From Tethya wilhelma (lineage: Eukaryota; Porifera; Demospongiae; Tethyida; Tethyidae), in the NCBI GenBank assembly GCA_964030475.1, contig CAXIPT010000001.1, positions 23,914,471-23,978,470 of the forward strand: DNA of 64,000 bases, read 5' to 3'. Below the pieces are notes generated by a model. The model saw only the letters and a program-made list of their open reading frames with translations, ran no database searches and had not been told where the DNA came from. Below, one piece after another: positions 21,378 to 30,806 of the stretch. Numbering within the stretch: position 1 is the stretch's first letter; every line of letters starts with the position of its first letter. The position numbers and the translations under genes were made by a program.

Positions 21378-22001
21378 TTATGGATGGCTGTACTTTGGAG
21401 TCGAAAGAGTGACACTGCCACCTTGATCAAAGCCAGCTTCCATAGCAACGGTGTTCATTCCAGGTGGAAACTTTATTGGTATAGGCCCAACATCAGCATT
21501 ATCACTCACAAAGGCTCCCTGTTTAAGGTTGCGGAAGAGGGCAAGGTAGTAGGTTGGATGAATCTCGAACTGTGCTTTCACTCCCCTCTCAACATTTTCC
21601 TGCATTGAGAGAAGAGTGCCACTCAAGGCGATGCCAAGGTCTCGTGTTTCATCTGAGTTGTTTTGGAAGTTGATGTAGCCATCTGTTCCGGGTCCTGTCT
21701 CCTGAATCTGCATGAAGCCATCTTTCATGTATGCTTCGTAGTTATATCCAACTCGAGCAGGTATGCTTAGGCCACCAAGAAGATATGTTCCATTTAACTG
21801 TTTTTGCGGAACAGTAATTTGGAACTGCAAATTCCAAGTTATATTTCCCTTTGTAGGGTCGGGTTGTGGGGCAGAAAGTTCAAGTACCTTCCAAGCCATG
21901 TTTTTCAACCCTGGTTCTGGTGGCTGCTTTTGGTAGAGGGCATAGTTCCATCCTTGATCGGTATTGTTTGTTGCAAGTAGCTGCAGGCTCATTTCCGACA
22001 T
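21378..22001 (-). CDS. RhiA-like protein, paralogue 1 (tentative family)
   Basis: An intact, intronless 207-residue protein starting MSEMSLQLLATNNTDQGWNY. It has no signal peptide, no membrane segment and no cysteine cluster. Its head (SLQLLATNNTDQGW.YALYQ, then AWKVLELSAP and ITWNLQFQI) resembles, from memory, the small bacterial RhiA family named after a rhizosphere-expressed Rhizobium gene of unknown biochemical role. A likely beta-sandwich follows (YNYEAYMKDGFMQI, DLGIALSGTLLS) and it ends FPPGMNTVAMEAGF and TLSTPKYS. A second copy lies at 29063-29785, and both share VERG..AQF and the closing PKYS. The lack of introns beside intron-rich neighbours, together with the bacterial resemblance, suggests old horizontal transfer; this is inference. 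The function is unknown. Confidence 0.75.
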   Translation of the reverse strand: MSEMSLQLLATNNTDQGWNYALYQKQPPEPGLKNMAWKVLELSAPQPDPTKGNITWNLQFQITVPQKQLNGTYLLGGLSIPARVGYNYEAYMKDGFMQIQETGPGTDGYINFQNNSDETRDLGIALSGTLLSMQENVERGVKAQFEIHPTYYLALFRNLKQGAFVSDNADVGPIPIKFPPGMNTVAMEAGFDQGGSVTLSTPKYSHP

Positions 22002-22244
22002 GTTTGCGAGAGTGTTCTGAAATCCACTGGCAGAAGTATAATAATTATTTTAAAAGTTACTGTAACTGTTGTTATAATGTTATCAATGTCTTCTGAGGAT
22101 TGAGTCTATAAGCACGCTTTTATAGCAAAAATCTGCTGTCATTGTATAATAGTGAATTATGCATGACATTGTATGCATTGACTCGTGAGCCAATTAATAA
22201 TATTGACTGATGTATCAAGCTAGTGTGTGGATGGACTCACTTGA

Positions 22245-22530
22245 TGGCTGCATTATTTTTGTGCAACTTGCCATATAGCTATAGATCAAAGGAAATATTA
22301 ATGTAATTTATCAATCATGAATATACAGAAGTAATTGACAAAAATAATTCAGTGTCAGTCATGAATAATCAGACAACATGTGGACTTGCCACCGGCTGGT
22401 GCATAACATCTGGTACACCCAGCTGTGACCATTATCATTAATAATCATAATAATACATGTGCATGCATGCATGTTGTACACATGCATGCAACGTGTGTCT
22501 AGCATGATATTTTCTTCAGGACCTCAAGCT
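22245..22530 (+). repeat. Interspersed repeat near the RhiA-like genes, copy 1
   Basis: A stretch including CATGAATAATCAGACAACATG, GCATAACATCTGGTACACCC, AGCTGTGA and the tail TCTAGCATGATATT. It recurs at about 26080-26330 in the same orientation and 26930-27240 inverted. The class is unknown. Confidence 0.6.
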
Positions 22531-22532
22531 AT

Positions 22533-22905
22533 ATAAACAGAATCCAGATAAGATCCGGAAAATTTTTTTTCCAGATTCTGAGTTTTCGAACACTTTTCAA
22601 GGCTTAGATCTAAGCCTCTTTGATTAGACCTAATCACTCGAGCTTAGGCCTAAGCTTGGACCTAATCTTGAAGCTTAGGCCTAAGCTTAGACCTAATCAT
22701 GAAGCTTAGGTCTAAGCTTAGACCTAATCATTGAAGCTTAGGCCTAAGCTTAGACCTGCTTAGGCCTAATCATGAAGCTTAGATCTAAGCTTAGACCAGC
22801 TTAGGCCTAATCAAGCGGCTTAGATCTAAGCTTTTTAAACTCTTTGAAATTTCAGAATCTGGAAAAAAAAATTTCCAGATCTTATCTGGATCCTGTTTAT
22901 AATAC
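22533..22905. mobile_element. Foldback MITE with AAGCTTAGGCCTAAGCTT core
   Basis: The outer arms (AAACAGAATCCAGATAAGAT... at the left, mirrored by ...ATCTTATCTGGATCCTGTTT at the right) are about 70 bp inverted repeats that include TTCCAGATTCTGA. The core is a series of short palindromes of AAGCTTAGGCCTAAGCTT type separated by GACCTAATCATG. The whole 373 bp can fold back on itself. A partial second copy at 23325-23430 arises from an assembly overlap. Confidence 0.8.
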
Positions 22906-23323
22906 AAAACTCTTTTTCACTCCCTTAGACTATGGTACTAAATATATGCCTTTAACAGACCATTTTCAAGGGTGCATGCATATGCATGCACTATACATTG
23001 CCTAGAGAACATGTAATTAATCTTTCATCACTTAAAATTGGGAGTCTATATGTATAGCTTGACATAAGTCCTAGAATGAGTTATGCCTGAGTAGGGATGA
23101 TTATGTGTGGATCAAAGGATGTATTTATTATCATCATCTGCATGAATATTATTATAGCTCTATATCGTACGTACTGTTAGTACGTATCATACGTACGGTA
23201 GTACGTATAGTAGGAATGGGCCAACTGTCCCATAGACACAATACAAAATGTTGGTCACTATAAAAATCTAGCAAAACAAAATTAAGTCTTCAAACTTGCT
23301 CAGAGGCTCTCACTGACAGATTA
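22803..23323 (+). repeat. First copy of a 521-bp exact duplication across the N
   Basis: It reads the same, base for base as far as I can check, as 23325-23845, which follows the single N at 23324. It includes the end of a foldback MITE and the start of a larger foldback element. Unmerged overlapping contig ends explain this best. Confidence 0.85.
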
Positions 23324-23705
23324 NAGGCCTAATCAAGCGGCTTAGATCTAAGCTTTTTAAACTCTTTGAAATTTCAGAATCTGGAAAAAAAAATTTCCAG
23401 ATCTTATCTGGATCCTGTTTATAATACAAAACTCTTTTTCACTCCCTTAGACTATGGTACTAAATATATGCCTTTAACAGACCATTTTCAAGGGTGCATG
23501 CATATGCATGCACTATACATTGCCTAGAGAACATGTAATTAATCTTTCATCACTTAAAATTGGGAGTCTATATGTATAGCTTGACATAAGTCCTAGAATG
23601 AGTTATGCCTGAGTAGGGATGATTATGTGTGGATCAAAGGATGTATTTATTATCATCATCTGCATGAATATTATTATAGCTCTATATCGTACGTACTGTT
23701 AGTAC

Positions 23706-24713
23706 GTATCATACGTACGGTAGTACGTATAGTAGGAATGGGCCAACTGTCCCATAGACACAATACAAAATGTTGGTCACTATAAAAATCTAGCAAAACA
23801 AAATTAAGTCTTCAAACTTGCTCAGAGGCTCTCACTGACAGATTACTAATTGCATGCAAGGCCTAACACTCACAAAACCTTTCCTCAGCGCTTGTAGAGA
23901 GCGCTAGTGGGAAGCCACAAGTCTTAGAGTGCCATTTTTGTTCATCTAACTTACTTACTTACTTCCTAACTGACTTACTTGAAAAGCATTTCCAGAGAAC
24001 CAGAATGTGTTGAGCCAACTTTGACAGCACAAAGTAAGTTCTTTTCATAGGTACTACATTCCTTGATACTCGTTTTCAACACAAATAAGCCTAAACAAAT
24101 ACTAGAGAGCTTTGAAACTTAGAGTATAAATTCATGTACTTCAATGTAGCCATCTTTTAGGTAGAGTCCAAAGGTCATTTATCCACGTGGCATTTAATGC
24201 GCATGCGCATTAGCTGCTCTTGCAGACAATATAGCTGCTACTCAGATAACTCAAGTCTTTTGTAGGGACTAACCAGTCTCTGATTGTCTCCACACTGTAG
24301 TGTTGAAAAAAGTGAATGAACAAGTAGTAAAAATTTTTAAAAATAAGCAGTGTAGGAATGGGTAGTGCTGTAAAAAGTATTGGAACAAGGAATGGTCTCA
24401 ATTTCGGCACATGACTACTTCATTTTTTGTACCCAGGTCTGGGCCAGTAATCTAATCCTGCCAGCTATGCTTTATCCAACTTTTTAGCAGAATGGCAAAA
24501 ATTTGAACCATTACATTTAACGTGATAATTAAAAATCTGATATTCAAGTACAGATCACTCTTTAAAGCATTTAACTTAATTTATAACAATTAGCTATGAG
24601 GGATCAAAACTGAAAATGAAGTAGTCATGTGCCGAAATTGAGACCATTCCTTGTTCCAATACTTTTTACAGCACTACCCATTCCTACATGCACTGCTTAT
24701 TTTTAAAAATTTT
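23706..24713 (+). mobile_element. Foldback element FB, copy 4 (full length)
   Basis: It starts TCATACGTACGGTAGTACGT, has CCCATAGACACAATACAAAA, an ACTT run, CCACGTGG, TGCGCATGCGCA at 24198-24209, and a hairpin with arms at about 24325-24425 and 24615-24713. Its first 140 bp also appear before the N (23185-23323) because of the assembly overlap. It is non-coding. Confidence 0.8.
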
Positions 24714-25540
24714 TATATAGTAGGAATGGGCTGACTGTCCGAAGGACAGAATACAAAATGTTTATGATCATAAAAATCTAGTTTAATAAGTCTTGAAACT
24801 TGCTCAGAGGCTCTCACTGACAGATTACAAATTGCATGCAAGGCCTATAACACTCACAGATACTTTCCTTAGCACTTGTAGATAGTGCTAGTGGGAAGCC
24901 ACATTTAGTGCCAGTTTTGTTTTTCTAACTTCCTAACTGACTCACTTACTTGAAAAGGATTTCCAGAGAACCAGAATGCATTGGGCCAACTTTGACAGCA
25001 CAAAGTATAAGTTCTTTCCTCGAGTACTACATTCCTTGATACTCATTTTTATAATAGGCCTAAGCTTCAGTGCATGAATTTATACTAGGTATAGAGGTAT
25101 AGCGTTCACATGTCAAGTCATTATCTATCCACGTGGCATTTAATGCACATGCACATTAGCTGCTCTTGCATTATAGTCCATGCATGTAAAAGACTAACCA
25201 GTCTCTGATAGTCTCCACACTGTATTATAGTGTTGAAAAACTGAGTGAATGAAGTAGTGTAGGAATGGGCAGTGTAGTAAAAAGTATTGGAACCAGGCAT
25301 ATGTCTCAATTTCGGCACATGACTACTGATTAGTAGGAATTTGAACCAATTCAATCATATAAGCTATACGGCATGGATCACGACTCTGCATGAGGATCCA
25401 TATGAGATATCAAGAATAAAAATGAAGTAGTCATGTGCCGAAATTAAGACATGCCTTATTGTTTCAATACTTTTTACCGTATACTGCCCATTTCTATACA
25501 CAGCTTTTTTTTGAAATTTTTATACTACTTGTATTATAAT
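24714..25540 (+). mobile_element. Foldback element FB, copy 5 (diverged)
   Basis: It abuts copy 4 and lacks the TACGTAC palindrome. It begins GTAGGAATGGGCTGACTGTC, keeps CCACGTGG at about 25130, but has decayed AATGCACATGCACATTA instead of the perfect CG palindrome. It ends with a shorter hairpin (arms at about 25255-25330 and 25405-25510). The CpG-to-CpA changes look like methylation-driven decay. Confidence 0.75.
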
Positions 25541-26079
25541 TTACACAAAAGACATTATTATGGTCCACATGTATGCACTCAGTAAGCTAGAAGCATGGGT
25601 GCATGGATATGTAGCTGAAATGAATATCATTGACAAAGCAATGTCAGTCATGAATAGTCAATCTATATTGGTTGGAAGACATGTGAACCTGCATGCATGG
25701 TGAGAATGTGTAACAGACAATACAGGTGACTGCTGAAACAGTTGGAGACTATAATACCGCGGCAGGGCATTCACTCCAGTTAGGTGCTGTTAATCCAACA
25801 AAATACCAGCCTATCATGCTGGGATGGGCACAAAATTCAGCCTATTATCCTAGCGTAATTCTTGATGCTCAATAGTACTTATTATGCTCGAAATTATGCT
25901 GGCAAAATCTATCAAGGCCTATAGCAATGCGTGCCCAATATGGCATGCACTATAGCTGCTTATTTTAATATTGGAGATCAAAGTAAATGTTATTTACCAT
26001 GTAGTCATGAATTTTCAGAAGACATATAGACTGCAGATGTAGAAGACATAAATATGCAGAAGACATAATAAAATTATAT

Positions 26080-26330
26080 GATTCACATTTGGCTAGGTGC
26101 GAAATAACTGAAGTGCATAAATATCAATAATTGACAAAAATAATTCAGTGTCAGGCATGAATAGTCAGACAACATGTGAACTTGCCACCGGCCGGTGCAT
26201 GACATCTGGTACACCCAGCTGTGACTATTATCATTAATAATCATAATAATATACATGGCCGTGCATGTTGTACACATGCATGTAACGTGTGTCTAGCATG
26301 ATATTTCTTCAGGACCTCAAGCTATATGTA
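26080..26330 (+). repeat. Interspersed repeat near the RhiA-like genes, copy 2
   Basis: Same family as 22245-22530: CATGAATAGTCAGACAACATG, GACATCTGGTACACCCAGCT and the TCTAGCATGATATT tail. Only a few substitutions separate the two copies. A further inverted copy lies at about 26930-27240. Confidence 0.6.
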
Positions 26331-26455
26331 TACAAAACTAAAATGTATATAATATTATAGGCACAGGAATTCGGTGAACCATTTAATAATTTAATAAGCT
26401 ATATGCATGCAAGTATTTACGACACTGACGGGGATGCATAATATATTATTATGAT

Positions 26456-26821
26456 GTTAAAAATTAAAATAAAGTAGTCATGTGCATGATGAAATTGAGA
26501 CATAATATCTTGTTCCAATACTTTTTATAGCACTGCATACCCATTCTTACATGCACTGCTTTTTTTTCTAAAATTTTTACTACTTGTACATTATAATTAT
26601 ATAAGTAAAGAAAAGTCAAAGCTAGTTGGCATTAAATTAATACAAGTAGTAAAATTTCAAAAAAATGAGAAATGTAAGAATGGGCAGTATACGGTAAAAA
26701 GTATTGGAACAAAACATGTCTCAATTTCAGCACATGACTACTTCATTTTTCATGATTCTCGATCCTCAGTGTCATAAATGCAATGATCATGTACGTATAT
26801 ATACTACCGTACATATGATAT
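26456..26821 (-). mobile_element. Foldback element FB, rearranged fragment
   Basis: Two hairpin arms (26456-26590 and 26642-26765) face outward rather than inward, followed by a CTACCGTACATATGATA terminus at about 26805-26821. The body with the CACGTG box is missing. It is a rearranged or double remnant. Confidence 0.65.
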
Positions 26822-26929
26822 AAGCTATAGAGTCTATAGCATAAGTAATATTAATCAGTATAGCATGAGGTCATAGAGCTACAAATTATATAAGATCCCA
26901 TCATGCTAGACACTCATGCACACGTGTAC

Positions 26930-27240
26930 ATGTACAGACATGCTCAATGATTATAATTGTCACAGACTCACAGCTGGGTGTACCAGATGTCATGCATGCA
27001 CTAGCCTGATGGCGCAGGTCCACGTGTCGTCTGACTATTCATGACTGACACTAAATTATTTTTGTCAATTATTGATATCTCTTCTGCTAGTTATTCCGCA
27101 CTTAGCCAAGTGTGAATCATATTATGTCTTCTGCATATTTATGTATTCTACGTCTGCAGTCCATGCATATATGTCCTCTGAAAATTCATGACTACATGGT
27201 AAATAACAATAATTTACTTTGATCTCCAAAATATAAGCAG
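26930..27240 (-). repeat. Interspersed repeat near the RhiA-like genes, inverted copy 3
   Basis: The inverse of the family at 22245 and 26080, with CAGCTGGGTGTACCAGATGT and CTGACTATTCATGACTGACA. With copy 2 it forms a large inverted pair around the rearranged foldback fragment. Confidence 0.55.
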
Positions 27241-28107
27241 CTATAGTGCATATCATATTAGGTCTCTGAATTTCGGCACATGCATGATTTTATTAGTCAA
27301 TAAGTGAATTCCATGCATATATGTGTAATGATAGGTCAGTCAATAACTAGCTCATAAGTCAATGCATGCTGAACTTAGAGCAGGCTGTAAATTCTGCTGT
27401 TGCCATGGTGACCTTTGATGTTTCGTACAGCCTTTTTTTAATTCCTAGCTATAGCTATTTTCTCTTATGAAGTATATAGCAGGCAAGATTAAATTGCTGG
27501 CCAAGACTTGGGCATAAAAGTACAGTTGAACCTCAGAACAATTAAGGGACACTTTCAGAGCATGGCTTTTGTCCTCTATATCCGGAGGTTGTCCTCTGTT
27601 GGGAGGTTTGTTATTTTTCACCTAAAACTCCTTTTATTTAACATTCTGGCACATATTTAGCTATGCACAGTATGCAGTGTGCCGTAAAAGATCTAGAGTG
27701 CCATGGAGGGTCCTAAATAGGCAGCGGTGGAAATAATTATACTGGAATGGACAATATTAATTTTGTAGTCTGTGTTGATGAAGAAAGAGACAACTATACC
27801 CAGTTCACAACCATGCATCTCAAGAGTCTTAATTGTTTTCCACCAGGACGCCTGTGGGTGATAATAATGAGGGTGTGGCTTCCTGTTTATTGGCTATTAT
27901 AAGCACTTTTCAATCAAAATTGCTTATTCGGGAGCAGCAGTTTGTCCACGTTGTTCGGAATCAAGAAGTACATGTCCCTTGTTGGGAGTTTTTTTTGTAT
28001 TAAAATGGGGATTTTTTTCCAGGAGCACAGTTACTGTCTGCTATATAGAGAGGTTGTCCGCTGTTGGGAGGGTCTGTTATAGGAGGTTTAACTGTAAGTA
28101 GTCGGCA
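27241..28107. other. Spacer, no gene recognised
   Basis: No exon supported. It includes two diverged inverted segments with GTTGTCCTCTGTTGGGAGG-like sequence (about 27588-27606 and 28050-28072), possibly the ends of one element of about 550 bp (27530-28090): CAGTTGAACCTC at the left is mirrored by GAGGTTTAACTG at the right. Confidence 0.4.
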
Positions 28108-28611
28108 TGATGTGCTGAAATTGGGATAATTATATCTTGTTCCAATACAGTTTGCAGCACTGCCCATATAATTATACACTGTTTATTTTTCTAAAATTTT
28201 TACTACTTTAGTGTGGAGACTCTCAGAGACTGGTTAGTTTCTACGAAAATTAAGCTTGAGTATTGTAGCCACATTACTATTATGTTAGAATATAAACTAG
28301 TGCGTATGCATGCACATTGAATGCAACGTGTAGAGATGATGACCTTTGAACTCTACAAGCAAGAATTAAGATGACGGCTACATTGAAGTACATGAGTTAG
28401 TATAGTTTTACAGCTTTCTAGTTTTTATTTAGGCCTATTTCAAATGCAAATGGGTATCAAGGAACGTACTCCCTGTGAAAAGGACGTAACCAGTCCTACT
28501 TTATCACAGTAGCCAACTTTGAAGACTCAACTTTGCTTTGCTAGATCTTTATGATGATAAACATTCTGTATTGAGACATTCGGCCAATTCCTACTACCGT
28601 ATGTATGATAA
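28108..28611 (-). mobile_element. Foldback element FB, truncated reverse copy
   Basis: One hairpin arm (28108-28205, ending CACTGCCCAT...TTTTTACTACTT) is followed by the decayed body and the terminus CCAATTCCTACTACCGTATG. The second arm is missing. The usual CG-rich palindrome is decayed to TGCGTATGCATGCACAT at about 28302. Confidence 0.7.
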
Positions 28612-29062
28612 TAAGCCTATAACAAGTCATTTTGAAGGGTGTATGCATGTCATTGAATGCATGCATCATGCGGCCATGCCCAGAAGACAATCTTTCATCA
28701 GTGTCATCATGCACCAAGGCTAACTAATTGACAATGACTCAAAGTCACGAGTATATGGATGATTATGCATGGATCAAAGGAAATATTGCATGAATGTAAC
28801 TTATTATTAGGCATGCAATATCACTTCACACATAATTACATAACAATTATAATAAAATATTATACTTGAAATTCAATATAATAATTAACTTTCAAATACA
28901 TACCTATATACTATATAGTTACACTTATAATTAAAACCCAATTCATGCAGGTAGATAATTATTGCAGTAAATGAATAATTTATTCCAAAATTAAGTTACT
29001 TAATACTTGACTGTTAATTGCAATTGGCATACTGTCCATGGCAATGTGTGATCGTTTCACAG
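28612..29062. other. AT-rich spacer, no gene recognised
   Basis: The 3' flank of the second RhiA-like gene; no other feature supported. Confidence 0.3.
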
Positions 29063-29785
29063 TTAGTTAGTCATCATAGTAGGCTTATCGATCATTGTCC
29101 AACTGTATTTTGGTGATGAAAGTGTTGTACTGCCATTTTCAAGTTTAGCCTCTACTTCAACAGTGTTTTTTCCAGGTGGAAATTCTATTTTAATAGGTCC
29201 GATATCAGGTATATTTGGTAAAAAATAACCTTCTGTAACATCTTTGAAGAGGCCAAGCCAGTAGATAGAGGTTATGTTGAATTGTGCTGAGACTCCTCTT
29301 TCAACATTCTTCTGCACAGCTAGTAGTGAATCACTAAGGGTTATACCAAGGTTTAGTTTTTGAGGTGTATTGTTTTTAAAAGAAATGTCGTCATCTGTTC
29401 CAAAGCCTGCTGCTGTCTCCTTGATTTGTACAAATCCATCCGACATATATGCCTCATAGCTGTATCCATTTTTGGCATCTAAGATCTGGTTACCAATGAC
29501 ATGCAATCTTTTCGGCGGCAATATATCAGGTATTTGGTTAACAATTACTACTGGTGGTCCTACAACTTCGAATTCTTCAGGTTCAAATCGGTTTGATTGA
29601 TGTTCTGGTACAGCAACTTGCAGTTTCTGATTCCAAGTTATATCCCCCCAGGTTGAATATTGCTCTTCACCAGCAGAGAGCGCAAGTTCCTTCCAAGCTA
29701 TAGTTCGCCCCTTGCCTTGATCTTGATAGAGAATGAAGCGCCATCCTTGACCAGTAGAGTTTTTCCCCTTAAATTGTAGGCTCAT
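29063..29785 (-). CDS. RhiA-like protein, paralogue 2 (tentative family)
   Basis: An intact, intronless 240-residue paralogue of the protein at 21378-22001. It starts MSLQFKGKNSTGQGWRFILY and shares AWKELALSAG, GDITWNQKLQVAVPE, the YSYEAYMSDGFVQIKE strand, VERGVSAQF, IKFPPG-type IEFPPGKNTV and TLSSPKYS. It differs by an insertion of roughly 30 residues (about 68-100) rich in Pro, Val and Ile (VVGPPVVIVNQIPDILPP), and by a longer tail. No signal peptide or membrane span is present. It lies 7 kb from its sister, same strand, with only repeats between. RhiA resemblance is from memory and the function is unknown; an in-frame retained intron for the insertion cannot be excluded, though it is open. 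Confidence 0.75.
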   Translation of the reverse strand: MSLQFKGKNSTGQGWRFILYQDQGKGRTIAWKELALSAGEEQYSTWGDITWNQKLQVAVPEHQSNRFEPEEFEVVGPPVVIVNQIPDILPPKRLHVIGNQILDAKNGYSYEAYMSDGFVQIKETAAGFGTDDDISFKNNTPQKLNLGITLSDSLLAVQKNVERGVSAQFNITSIYWLGLFKDVTEGYFLPNIPDIGPIKIEFPPGKNTVEVEAKLENGSTTLSSPKYSWTMIDKPTMMTN

Positions 29786-30806
29786 TTTTGACTCCAGAAG
29801 CGTAGATTATAGCTAGTCACTCACTCTCAGCCTGAGTCTCAGGCATATATATAATTATTAAAATTAATATTATCAACGGGTGAATTTTTTGCAGCCCAAG
29901 TTTGCAGAATTCGACTCTGACTAATGCTGGGAGGAATTTAACTTGCATATAAGACTATATATAGACTGCATGAAAAACAGTTAGCCAATCAACATGCAGA
30001 ACACCATGCACGTTCAAGCGGAAGTACCACGCCCATTTGGCCACATCTTTTGTAGACAAGGGATTGAGTTTCCTTATGTTATGTTCCACATGTGAAACGC
30101 GAGCATGTTCTACAGAATAGCAATTCTAAGTATAAGTTTACTGCATAAAACTCGATGTCCTTACTTAACACACTTCAATAATGACATATGCATCCATAAG
30201 CAATGTTGCCAAAAAGTGAAAATCCTTCTGTGCAAATTCGTTCATTTATAGGTATTATGGCAACGCAATCGTTTGCCCATGCGGGTCAAAGTCTGAAGTG
30301 CTGGCCATAATTATTTTGGGAGGGACTTAGGCCAGACTTAGCTAGCCAGTCTATGCCAGACATATCTATGCCATCATGCACTGCAGCAGCCTCCGCATAT
30401 CGCATATATATTAAGCGAGACACTTGCAAGCACCGAGCATAATGCGAGCATATTATTAGTGCGCTGAATACAAAAATTGTCACGTGCGGGATCTCGTGAC
30501 CATTTTGATGATTCGTGGATATTATAGTTCCGAGAGAGCTATAATAATTATATCCATGGTCAAAGAAAGTCCTGTGGCTTGTTGCTCATTTTCTTTACTA
30601 CTTACTAGGTCTACAAGAGCATTGACTGCATTAAAATTAATTTAGCTTAATATAATTATTTCACAATATTATGCAAATCACAATTCATAATTTACAGCTT
30701 TTACTCTGGCGACCAAATATATATTCTGCAACGCGCAATGAAGTAATGGTCGTCAATGTAATAAACTCAATGTGTAAAACACACAATCACAGTTTACTAT
30801 ATATGC
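29786..30806. other. Spacer between a RhiA-like gene and RNF11
   Basis: 5' flank of the RhiA-like gene and 3' flank of RNF11. No exon, structured repeat or RNA gene is supported. Confidence 0.35.
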
